DNA from: Malurus cyaneus samueli
Taxonomy: Eukaryota > Chordata > Aves > Passeriformes > Maluridae
Length of the DNA stretch: 64,000 nucleotides
NCBI GenBank assembly: GCA_009741485.1
Contig: VKON01002621.1
Span: forward strand, 323,057-387,056
Direction of reading: 5' to 3'
A model generated the notes under the pieces. The model ran no database searches and was not told the origin of the DNA. It saw only the letters and a list, made by a program, of their open reading frames with translations. Of this stretch, positions 1 to 12,800 are shown in pieces; the stretch's first letter is position 1; each line of letters opens with the position of its first letter. Made by a program: the position numbers and the translations under genes.

Positions 1-709
1 TAATTTTGCACATTGTCTCTCCTGCAACACAAATATACAGAATCCACAAGGTATTTAATGGCAGGGTGATGTTCCTGGTTTTTTTTTCCTCCTGTTTTTG
101 GGTATTCTGTAGTGTAGGGCCCCAGTGTGACCCTCAGCAGACCCTTCCCATGGGATGCTCCTGCTCCTCAGACCCCATCCCTGTCCAAATCCCTCACCCA
201 GTTCTGTCCAAAGCTCCTCCCAAACTGTCTGGGAGAAATTGAGTTTTTCCTGGCTCCAGAGGAGGAAAAGCTGTTTAGTCTGTGGTAGGAACCAAAACAA
301 ACTCAGGCAGTTCCAGACACAGAGGGAAGGGAAAACAGTTTGGTTATTCCTGTGTTGCTCCACTGTGTGTTTTGGAATTGTGAGCATTAAAACCAATTGC
401 AGGGATATTAAAAAACAAGGCATGTCCATGTCATTCTGGCCTTGTAGCATGGCTTATTTGGATTTTATTAAATTTGCCTTACTGGAGACACACAGGATAT
501 CACCTAAATCATTAAGGTACTAAGTAAGACAACATCATGTTTGTGCATAAATATCAGTTTTCGTGGAGGGTTTTAAACTGGATTTCACAAATAAGTGCAT
601 TTTCATTTTTCAAGAGAAAAAAAAAACCCAAACTATCTAGTTAGAAAAGTGTCTTTAAATATAATTACAGCATTTGTTTGAGTAACCAGGCAGTTAATTT
701 TGTTCTCAC
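1..709 (-). other. SYNRG: SYNRG intron 20 (partial)
   Basis: Intronic sequence up to the window edge. I see no coding exon that continues the SYNRG C terminus and no clear repeat. Confidence 0.7.
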
Positions 710-858
710 CGTTAAAGCAGCCAGAGACATGAAGCTGATCAGGTTGTTCCACACTTTATCAATATCCTTCAGCAGCTGCTGCAGCTTCTCACTGCACACT
801 GCAGTTGCTTTGATGCCCAGTTCCACCCTCTTTGTCACTCTGTAGACTTCAACAACCC
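710..858 (-). CDS. SYNRG: SYNRG coding exon 20, last exon inside the window
   Basis: Encodes VVEVYRVTKRVELGIKATAV, then CSEKLQQLLKDIDKVWNNLI and MSLAALT. Donor GTGAGA. Mammalian SYNRG continues with PDENSLDF for roughly 90 more residues, which are not in this window. Confidence 0.93.
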
Positions 859-3800
859 CTGTGGATGTAAAACAGGCAGAGAATTCACTGGATCCTGAGC
901 CTTGAACTCAGAAATGGCAAAAGCAGATGTGGCACAGGAGGGTTAGTTCAAAGCCAGAGTTACATTAATTTGACAGAAGTATTTTTCATTATTTAGGTGC
1001 AGGCAAAGATTAAGATAAAAAATAATGCAATTTGGGGAAGAGTGATTCTATATTCCTGTTTTCAACAGAACAACTCTCAATGTGAAAACACATGGAGAAT
1101 TAAAACCTACCTAGTAAATATTCCATGCCTTGAGCAGACTGGATAACTTCAGTGCAAACAGATGAACTGCTTATTCCATTTAAGGTGTCATTTGCTTTCT
1201 TTATGACCTGGTGGAAATAAATTTCATAAAATTATAGGGTTTCCATCTTTAAATAATTATTACAAACAAGACTGCCCCCCAGCAGAAACTGTAATTCAAA
1301 AAAAGAAGCAAATTAAATAGGAGATGATTGCCACACTCCACCCCACGTTTTTACACACTCCAGTTTAAGTAGATCAGGGGAAAGAAAGAACATTTAACAC
1401 CTTAATGTATTCCCCCCCCAATATTTTCATTACCAAAATAAGATTTTTAAGAGCATACATGCCTTGCTATCTAGTTTAATAAGAACATTCACAGTTTGGG
1501 CTGTCAAATACCCAAATGCAAAGAAAAAACTTTAAGGAGCATGGATGTGGCTGTGAAATATTTGCCAGGAGCACAGGGAGCCTGAGGAGCCAGGCACTGG
1601 TACCAGTGCCCTGAAAACAACACTGGGCACCCAAAACCAGCACCAAACAGAGAGGTGGAACACTGAGGGGAAAGCCAAACTAATCCCCAGAGACAGGAGG
1701 ATCAGTGTAGGGTGTTTAGCTGAGGAGGTGGCAGCTTTTGGTTTAAAAGCTGTAATTCCCAGGGCTGATTCCCACACTTTCTCTGCCTGCTGGTCTCAAA
1801 CACTGAGTGAGGCAGCTCCTCCAGGGAGGAGGGAGGGATTTGGAGGAGGAGGGAGGGATTTGGAGGAGAAGGGAGGGATTTGGAGGAGGAGGAGGTGTCA
1901 CACTCACCTGCAGGGCACTCTCCAGGCACCTCTGCCATTCATAGGCATACCTCTCGCTCTCCTAGTGCAAAGAAAAGGACAGGCTCAGTCTTGTTCCTAC
2001 ACACATTTCTCTCCCTTTCTCCTACACAGCAGACAGCTATTTAAAAAGACTATTTGCAGATTAGCCGTGTGAACTTTTAACAGATTTATTCCTAATTTCC
2101 CTCCATTCTTTCAAGGTTTTCTGTGAACCTGAACTCTAAAATTTGATTTCTGGGAGTGAGAATTTCAAAAGGAAGAACATACAGGAGTGGGTAAAAGGTT
2201 CCACTGCACACACCTCCTCCTGGCACATTTGTTACAGTCTGCTGTTTAGCAGTGGGGATTAGCAGAATTTAATCTGAGTCCTTTTCCCATCTCTTCTCAG
2301 GATGAGCAAGAGAAATAACTGCCATGCAGCCAAAGAGCAATGCCATTTCCCAAAGCAAACGTTCTCAGTGCCAAAGCTGGGATTAGATTTAAATTGTAAC
2401 TAATTTCCAGTCATAAGCTTAGGCTGCAAGGCCAAGTGATTCCTGTGTTTCAGACAACAGCGTTCTCCCACTTCCCTTGAAAGACACGAGAGAAGAAAAC
2501 TTTCCAGGTTCCACTCATGAGTGCACCCAGACACCACATCAGTGGTGAAAAACAAACAGTTTTTTTGGTGAAAAACAAACAGTGAAAGCCCCAAGGAGGT
2601 GGATATAAAACAGCCCTGAGAGCAGCACCAACTCAGCTGTGTTCCAGACTTACCTCCACCTCCCCAGTCAGGTCCTTGTACTTGTCCCTGATCACAGGCA
2701 GTGCTGGTTTCTCACTCAGAGTGTTGGACCTGTCCCTGAAAGGCTGCTCCAGAGCTGGCAAAGGTGAGGATCGATTGATTTCTCTGTCACCCAAGCTCAG
2801 GCTCCTCTTATGAGACCCTAAAAAGTCAGGTTATAGAAAGTTATTCCTTTACTCTAAAGACACAGGCTATTTACAATGAATGAAGTGGCAGCAAGGGCTG
2901 TCCTGTTCCTCCAGAAGAACAAATATTTCTCTTTGCTCAGCGACTGCTGCAAATTTCCCCAGTCCCTCAATTCTTACAGGTTTTCAGCACAACAAATATT
3001 TTTCTTGTAGAAAAAGACCCGCTCCAAATGCCACAAAAATCAATGAGAAGATTCGGGTCATTTGCAGCAGCCTTTGGAACAATCCCCATTAATTAATTTA
3101 TAATTCAGTGATGAAAATCAGCCTTTGATAAGCACATGCACCATGAGGGCAGGCTTACCTTGCACAGACAGATCAAAGGTGGCCAGCTCACTCCTGATCA
3201 TCTCCTCACTGGATTTCACTTTGCCTTGTGAAGTCGCCACCAAGAAGTCGAACTTGCTGATTTTTGGCTTTTCGCTCTGGAACTCCCCAAAGTCATCCGT
3301 GGCCTCTCTCCGCAGCTCAGAGGGGACTCCAGCCAGGAAATCAGCACCCAGGGCAGCATCAGCTGCTGCTGCATCCTGAGCATCTGAGGGAGGTCTGGCA
3401 AAATCCCCAAAATCTCCAATATCATCATCGCTCGGACCGCCCGACACCGACCCCGAGTCTTTAAAGTTTGCAAAGGCTGCAAAGGAAACATCCTGCGAAG
3501 CATCCTCGCTGGAAAAGGTTGTCACTTTGGAAACTGTAGTCATGGTGATGTTTTCCGAGCTGCCAAACAAGGTCTCCTTCTTCTGGAGGACAGAGGTGGC
3601 CGTGGAGAAGCCGCTCCCGGCGGGCTGGGAAGAGCAGGAGAGTTTCTTGCCCTGCTGGATGTCGTCCCTGTCGGAGCTGGAGCAGTCGTAGCTGGCCAGG
3701 CTGCTGACAGCAGAACCACTGTGGCAGCTTCCAAACGGGCCACACTTTAAGTCATCCACATCTGAAACAAACCCCCACAATTAGGAGCTGAAGTTCACAC

Positions 3801-6800
3801 CTTAAACTCTCCACGCCGCCTAAGAACAACCTGCTGAGAGTCTGGAGGAACTGCAAGAACAAACACAGTGAATTGTTGTCTCAATGAGGCTTTAGCTGGA
3901 GTTTGCACAAAAATAATCTGGAAAACACCTGAGGATTTAATACAAAAATTTCTCTGTTCAATAAATGTAAGCCTTGACCTTTGAATGCCATCTTACATTT
4001 TAAGCTGAAAGTCACCATACCACTAAGGGTAGTGAAGAAACAAAAAAAAAAAATCAGTTTCTGGCCAGTCCAGGCTGCACAGATCACCAGTTGAGTTTTC
4101 TGGCTGCAGAATCTACAATCAAAATATAAATGTTACAACTCAAACACCTTTAACACATTATTTCATCTTATCAAGTCCAACCACACAGAAGACTGGGCTG
4201 ACTTTTCCATTCCTCTGATAAAGTATTAATACACTTTAATTTTATATTCATGCTTTGATACAAATAACATATAAAAATGTGCTGCAAGAATCTAAAGAAG
4301 CCTAGAAATCCTGTTGGAGCTTATCAGGGCTCCTGCAGCGCCGCACGGCCGACTCGTCAAACTCCCAGGTGCCAGCACTGACAGGGGGATGGCAGAGATC
4401 ATGTTTTAATGGAATAAATAGTTTGTAAAATCTAAGTCTAGAGAAAATCCAATTATTTTGCAGAAAGCTCCAAACATTTATACCCACCTGGTGATTAAAT
4501 GGCCCAATAGGTTCTTCTCCCTGCCAGGGGCAGGTGTGAGATCGGAGCCTGCAGTGCCCGGGGGCTCTGGCTGCTCCCACCCAACTGATCTTTCACCTCC
4601 AGACTGAGATTTATCCCCAGCAAAGGCACAGGGAGCCAGGGAGTTGTCATTAAAACACGAACCCCCTCTGGCCAGCAAAGCAGCCCTGCTATCCTCCATT
4701 TGGCATTTGTTTTCCAGCAGCAGCAATTGTCAGTTTGGATTAGAGAGCTGCGGCCGCTGCGGGGTCCGGCAGCTCCAGGGAGAGCAAAGCCAGGCCACAA
4801 AACATTCCCTGAGCCTGGCTGGAGCTGAGCTCCTGCTGCTGAACACTGGGGTTTGACAGAGCCACCGAGGGAATGAGCTGACTCCCCAGTGTCCTCTTTA
4901 CTCAGCCCAACAAACCATTTCTGCCTGGGTTTATTCACCTCACTGGAAGGGAAGAGCAGGCCAGGCTCAGGGCTGCTTCCTAGGCATGACCCACATCCCC
5001 AGCTAATGAAAAACCCAATAAACACAAAATTGCAATGCTGCAGTGTAATGTCCACTGCTCTGGGTCAGCCAGGACTGTGTGCCACCCATCAGCCCTTCTG
5101 CAGCTGCCACTCTGCCATGGCAGCACCCAGAGCCAGAGCTGAGCCCCTGCACACACAGACAAAATGTCCAAGTGTCACTGGAACAGTGAATGTGCAGAGC
5201 AGCCGTTTGCAGAGGGTAAACACAGAGAGATGAAATCACAGAAAGAAGGCTCCGAGGTGAAAGGAGCCACCTGGAGAGGGGCAGGTGATTTATCACCACA
5301 GACCACACCTCGTGCTCTCAAGCTTTTGTTTAAAGAAGGGAAATGAAAGCTTTGCATGAAAGAGAGAGCCAGAGCCACCTCTGACACGTGAGCCAGCTGT
5401 CATTAATCCTGGGATCCTGGAAATACCACCAGGTACCAGGCAACCTCTGCTTTGTCTGGTGTTGACTCCAAAACCCAGCAAAGCTTTGAGCATCACCCTT
5501 GTCTGGTGCTCCCTGGGAGGGAAAGGGGAGAGCGACAAATCCACCCCGAGGATCTGCACGCTCACGTTCTGCTGGAATTATTCCTGTGATAACTGCTAAG
5601 ATTCTGCAAACACATCCCCAAAGAGCAGCTCAGGGCACTCCTGATCCAATCCCAGCTCACAGCAAGCTCCAGGAGGATTCCTGAACTCACCTGCAATCAA
5701 TAGGTCAGGGCAGGGAAGGCAGAACAATTGTTTTATTATTCACAAACTAAGATTCTTTCTGTGTTTCATTATTCACAAACTAAGATTCTCTATGAGGGAA
5801 TTGAGGCAGACTCAAAATCTCTGCAGAGGTGCAAGGGCTGAGGTGAAATGTAATGGTTTGATTCTGTACATTTGATTTTTTTTTTTTGTAATTCCAGAAG
5901 GATCACTCCAGTGAATAAACTTTTTCCTAGGAGTGTTATATTACAGGAAAAACACTGCGTTCAGTCAGTGTTTACAGCTCAAGCAGTCCTAAAACTCAAT
6001 TTAGTGAGAAGTATGAAAAATAAGAAAGTGGAGTTGTCCATAATTCCAGGAAAACTCTCTTTGGGGAAGATTTTATTGCAGAAAACCCCAACACTTTGCT
6101 GTGCCATGCACTGCACTTCAGAGAATCATTTGCCACAGGTTTCTGGAGAGAGGAAGTAAAATCCTCACTTTGTCACAGCCATGGCAAACAAAAGGAGCCT
6201 CTGAGCTCCTGGAACATTTGCTGCACAATGAGGGGGAGTTTTAGCCCTGCTCCTGCTGACCCCAGAGAACCCTCTATAATGTGAGCACCTTCATTTCTGG
6301 CACAAAAATTGGGTGTTTAAGCACTGCTAAAACTGCTCCTCCACAGCTCTTTCCTTACAGAGCACAGATCCCTGCCAGGAATCCAACAGCTCTGGTTGCA
6401 GTTTTAATCTCTGATGGAGTAAAAGCTTTGTTTTGCTGGTATAAAAGTTAAGAATTTTTAGATATGAATGTCAAGAATATTTTTCTTAAAGGAAGAATAT
6501 TTTTTTAAGTGAGCAGGGGTATTAATTATTTCTAACTAAACATCACACCTGGCCAAGGCAGAGGCTACAGAGCAACTCCCAATTCCTCCTGAAGGACACT
6601 TGGAATAAGAACAGGATCTGAACTGATGAAAAGCATCAAATATTATTAAAAAAACAAAACAAACACAAAAAAAAACCCAAAACAAACAAACAAAAAAAAA
6701 AAAAAGAGCAAAGACTAAATCCATTCAAAATTCTATGAAAATGCTTCATTTGTGGGAACATACAATGGCTAAAACCAAACCTAAACAGAAATCCTCCCAA

Positions 6801-9800
6801 ACCAAAAGGGCTGGAATATTCACCATTTCTTTTCCATTTATCTGAGCTCCCAAACCCAAAGTCCAACCTGTTTGATCATCACCTGGGACCTGCTGCATCT
6901 TTGTGAGCAGCCAAGGCAACAGAATGTGCAGCAGGATGAAATACAGTTAAAATTGTTTCCCAGAGTTATCTCATCTACAGGAAAACTTGCCACCCCTGAT
7001 TTGAGCCAAATGTAATAATTTATTTCAACTACCAAGGATTAAGTTATGGCTGGAGGCAAATTAGAAGCTGGAGCCTTCAATGTCAACAGTTTAGTCATTT
7101 AAGGAAAACCCTTGACAGCATTAGTGATTGTCTAAAGAAAACTGAAAAAGACAACGCAGGGACATTGGAATAAATTTAGGGATTTCAGCCAGCACAGGAG
7201 GATTTCAGGGTTTTGTATTAAATTCTAATGAATAAATATAACTGTGGTGTCACGTTTTGGTTGTTAGGGTGACACAGGTGGTGGCTGTGGAGCTCTGCTC
7301 CCATCAGTGCTGTTACCCTGGGAACATCCAGCAGGAATCCTGAGCCAGGCACCACCTGCTCCCTGCTTCCAGTGCCTCTCCACCTGATGGAAGGAGCTGA
7401 AACTGGAAGAATACAGAGTTTTGTGCACTGCTGCTGGCAGGGTCATGCCTGTCAGCAACCAGAAAAATCCAAAGCCTTTTTCTCAGCTGGGGAAGCTTGG
7501 AACAGTTAATAATAAGGGAATTATTCCCATTTGCTTCCCTTAAAGATAATGGTGGTAGCTAAGGTGGAAACCATCAAGAATGCTGACTGTAAGATAAATG
7601 AAAATGAAGGAAATAGGATAGAAAAGCCTCCAAACCTCATGAATTACAGGATTTGCTATTTTTTTTCTAAAATCATCACGGTAAACAATGTTTCACAGTG
7701 AAATAAAGGCCCTGAGCTCGCTCTGGGAGCTCAGACCCACAGAGACACATCCACACCCTCCTGTCAGAGGCCTCGGGATAAACCAGGGTGGATCAGCTCC
7801 TCTGTGCACAGAATTAACCCCAATCAGGGCAAGGCACTGAGTCTGACTGTCAAGTCTGGACAAAAACATCCCAAACACAGTCATGAACGCTCCTCTCCCT
7901 CCTCCAGGAATGACTGGCTGAACAAACACCAACAGCACGAGCCCTGCAGAATGAGGCCTCAGCTTTATGTTCAAAGCTTTGGTTTCAAAACCTTCAGGGC
8001 TGGGCACAACCACCCTACTCATCTCCAGATCCAAGGAGGGCTGTTGTGGTTTTCTCCCTTTTTTCTTTCTATTAAAGCCTCTCCAGCTCGGTGTAAAGAA
8101 GAAAAGCCACACTCTGCCACATCCTGGGCTGCTTTTTGCTCTTGTGGCAATTCCAAAACCCCACAACATTTTAACTGTTCCACATCTCAATTATTTTTAG
8201 CTTTTTACCTCGCCTGCTAATTTGATGCTAATCCCAAGCTGTCAGTGGCTCAGGATTTGGATGAATTTGAAGTGACATAATTGCATGCCACAAATTTGCA
8301 GCTGTCATTCATGTTTGAAAGTTTCAATATTTAGAAAGCATAACTTCCCAAATGGAAAAAGGGAGCAGGGTGTTTACTTTGGGACTCTGATTAACTCACA
8401 CTGCATTAGCTAAATAAATATCAGAATATTATTCAGTGGGCTTTCTACTCATAAAAGTCTAGATAGCAACACAGTTTCTCAGTTCCAACTCATAGAAACA
8501 ACCCTGCCACCACGTATTTCCTCCACTGCATCCCTCTCAAAACACAGATCTTTGGAAAAATATAATTTAGGTGAATATGTAAAGATTCAGGAGGTCACAG
8601 GGAGCAAGGTCAAAGCATTGAAGAGGAGACAGAAACTCAGCCACACGCTGCTCTGCGAGAGAAAGGGTGCCCACCACCTTAAGGGGATACCAGAACCTTA
8701 AACTTTGTCTTTTTGAGGAAAAAAGAAATACATTGCTGGTTTGCAACAAATCACACACATCCCCACGTGTTCAAAATATGCCAAGATAATATTTATTAAC
8801 ACAGCAGGACTTACAGATCACAAAAGATAGTGATACAGAGGAGCTCGGAAGGGCGGTATCAGAGTAAAGCATGCAGGTTCAATACTTGCAGAAGAGAGAT
8901 ATCAAAGCAGATCTGAAAAGGCACATTCACACAGGAAATGTTTAGTTGAAATCAGACATTAGAAAAAGCAGCAAAAAAAAACCTGAAGTTGATTAAAATA
9001 TACAGAGATCTCCAGTAATGCCAAAGAAAAAGGTACTTTACAGGTGTGTCAGTGCAGCAGATGGATAACCCTTTGAGAGCGCCCGGGGCAGGGCTCCTCT
9101 CGCTGCAACCTTTGGCAGGAAGGACAAATCAGGTTCACCCAACAGGAGCAGGTGCTCATTCAATGCTTTCAACTCGAGTGAAATGTAAATTTGGTGTAAA
9201 AGAAGCAGCCCGGTTCAAACTAACGACATGCAGCCAGTGCTCAAAGGGTTATACGGAGTAAATGCAAGAGAAATCAGGCAACATTAGTATCATCTACCTT
9301 CCACACGGAGAGTCAGAGCCAAGCTTAAAGAGACTGTATCCCCTTTGGAGAGAGCAGAACTGGAAACCTTTCATCCCTCAGAGGCTACAGGTCCTGGCAA
9401 GCCAAGGATTTCTCTCTAATTCCCAGCGTAAGCACCTACCTGCCCATACCTGGAAGCTACAAATGTCAAATCTCACAGCCGAGGGACAAAACACCTCTGT
9501 GTGGGCACAGCACAAAGTCCAATCATCCCCCAGCACCTCAGTCCTGCTGCTGTTCCACTGGAGATGTGACACAGGGCTTGCAGACATGCAGCTCCCCAGG
9601 ACAAGTCTCCCGTTTCCCAGCAGTGAGGTGACAAAGGGATACTGTCCCTTTTTGACATTAGATTTATGGTCCAAGGAAATGATGAGGGGGGGAAAAGAAA
9701 TCTGCTTTTTAACTTCATGTAAACTGGAAAAAAAAAAAGGACTTGACCATCAGTAGTTCACAGCTTGAAATGCATCAAACACACAGAAAGGAACACATGA

Positions 9801-12800
9801 GCACAGGGGTGTTTGTAGCAGTGTCCAAAGCACGTCCTGCTACGAAATCTAAACAGTTAAATGGAGCAAAACTCTCCTTTTTGGAATAACATCTAACTTG
9901 GCACCATAGGAGAATACAGACTCATTAAAGTTTAATAAAAAATAGCTTCTAATTAATACTTCAGAGTTCAAAAGTTTAGCAACAAGCACATGAAGGGCTA
10001 ACCCCTTTAAACAAATAGCAATTATTCATCATGGATTGCTGTGGCAAAAGCACACGTCCTGTAAAGAGCTACAGAAGTCAAACTACCACCAAAAGAGGCT
10101 AGAAAAATATTAGGAAAAAGTGCTTTCAAACCCAAAGTAAACATTCAAGAATACACTGTAGGTGCTACGTTTTGACAGCTCACTCAACTTGGAATTTTCC
10201 CAAGCAGTAATATGAAAATTAAATGTCTTTGCTAATAAATTATTCCTGATATTTTGTACCCTGTTAGAGAGTATCTTCCACGTCAAAGTTGCCAACTTAA
10301 TTCTCTCCCTTACTTAAAAATATCATATAATGCAAAATTACAGTACTGTATATTTTTTCTCTACCCATATCTGCAAAAAATGGAAGAAATATTTCATGTG
10401 GAAACAACCAATTCTTGCAGTAAGAGCTTTTGCATTTACAGTTTGTATGTTCCCCCTGTTCAGAAAAGCCTTTGACTGCATCAAACTTGTCCTAGAACAC
10501 AGTAATGGTTCCCATGTTGTTGAAGGCCACAGAACATGTAACTACAGCTTATCTCCTATGTATATATGAAAAGAAAAAGCAGGACACTTGGGAATTTTGC
10601 TTTATGATATGTGATCAGGTCAGAGATGGTCAGTTCACTCCCTCGGGAATGTTGTCATAAAGGGAAATTAAAGAAGGTGGAAACTTGATAAAGTAAAAAT
10701 CCCACTGTTTAAATTTAGGTCCAAGAGTTCCCAATCATGAGACCAGCACTTGCAGCCCCTTGGCACAATGATTCCCACAGGGATCTAACACTGCAAGCTG
10801 TGTGAAATTCCCTAAAACTGCAGTCCTGCAAAACCCTGGCCGAGCCCCACTGGAAGGGAAGCACACTAGTGTTGGTGATTAGTTGGCTTCTTGTTACCAG
10901 CCCTAATTAGTGACCCTTGGGAAGTGCCAAGAGGGGGAAGTCCCCAAACCAAATGCTTTGTGGAAAACAAGGGATTAAAGCGAGACTCTGCCATCATCTC
11001 ACTGATATAAATGGAATGACGTTGTTTGCACTGGAATATTTTCCACTCGAGTCCCTTTAAGTGCCAGTAGCGAACAGGTACCAGTATGATGTTAAATCTC
11101 AAAAATAAACTGGCCTGGAGTTCAAACTGTTCCAGCTATTTATATTTATAGTCTTCTAAGAGAAAAACTAAAGAGCGCCCTGCTGAGGGGCCGTGGCCGG
11201 CGGGGACACACACTGAGGAGTCTTCCACTACTGAAAGACGAGTGCATAATACTGTAATTGAGCACAGAGAACACGAAATCTGCACCACCTACGTTACCAG
11301 AGCAATCTAACCAGTTCCTCACCTGCTGCTGGTGGATGCTGGCCACTAACTGTTGGCAAATCCAAAGAGCTATCAGACATGACATGCTTAAGATCTCCTC
11401 CCACATCAGCCAGTTTCATGTCAAACTGAACAGACAGCGCGTCTTCGGAGTCCTCCTTGCCCACGCTGCTGCCGCCGATGGAAGGCAGATCCAGGGACTT
11501 CACCGAGGCAGAATCTTCTTTGGCCTGCTTGAAAGCTGCCACTTTGTCCACCAGCGACTTCTCGGCGCCGCTGGAAGAAAACTTGGAGTGGAAGTCAGCA
11601 AAGTCATCATCGCTCTTCACCGAGGAGAGCGCGCTGTCCTTCGCCTCCTCGAAGCCCGCTGCGGAGCCTTCCAGGGACAGCTGCTTGAAGATGTCATATT
11701 TGGTGGGGGTAGCAGTGGTGGCAGAGCTTTGCCCACCCTTGGATGTGCTGGCAGAGCCAGTCTGAGCACCAGGGCCGGCCTCCAGCTTGAGTGCATTGTA
11801 TTTGTCATCGGGTTTTTGTTCGGAAAAGCCCCCGCTGTTGTTGAACGCCATAAAATCTGCAAAGTCATCTTGTCCGCTGGCTGATGCACCATTAGAAAAT
11901 TCCCCAAAAAGGTTGAACTCTCCAAAGTCATCAGCTAAGCTTGAAGTTTTGCTGGGTGCTGGCTGGGCAGAGGAGGCAGATGGGACGGGTGGTGGGGGAA
12001 AGGAGCTCGGTTTTGAGGTGTTAAACGCAGGTGGAAAGGATGGCTGCTTGTTTTCTCCAGGGGAGGAAAAGAGCTCCAGATCTGCCAGATTCAAAGGGGC
12101 CTTAGCTTGTGTTGGCTGTTTTGGCTGAGTGGGCAGAGGAGGGAAGGGAGCAGGGAAGGTTTTGTCTTTTGAGGGTGGCTCTAATGGGGAGATGCTGTCA
12201 GCGGTTTTGAAATCTGTGAAACCATCGTCGGCTCCCGCGGGCTTGAACTCTGCAAGGTTGTCTCCTGGGGATAAAAATGGAGAAAACAGCAGTTAAACAC
12301 TGCACAACAAACACAGCATATTCACACCATGCAGCAGGCAAATTGTTTCATGCAGTGTCAAAAGGTTTTATGCAAACCGTTTAAATTAAGGACCTCGGGA
12401 TGCACACAGAACTGCAAACTCAACTCCCATGAACCACACAAGTGTCAAGGTCAGTGATTCAAATTTTCACTCCAGCAAACACTTAATTCTCTCAAATAGC
12501 CTCAAAGTCATGTTAAACTCCCTTTACACTGAGTTAATATCAAAACACACCATGACAAATAGATTCAAAAGGAGATCAATACTGCCTTATTTGGCCTCCA
12601 TGCAAGTTCTTTTCCCCACCTCATCCTCCTTGTGTTTGCCAAGCAATAAATGTAATTTTGAATTTCACTTATACCAATATAGTATTTGCTTTTTAGGGAA
12701 GCAATTCCTTCCTCCTCCCTCTGAAATATTGCAGCTTTTTCAGGGGGGATCACCAGAGGGCTGAGACAAAACCAACATAAGGTAACAATGTTTTCATTGA

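Noticed and set aside
4308..4376. Possible extra SYNRG exon encoding GTWEFDESAVRRCRSPDKLQ
   Set aside because: CpG-richer than its surroundings and preceded by a CTGTCAG acceptor. However, the phase does not fit the exon 15 donor, there is no GT donor, and the frame stops at once.
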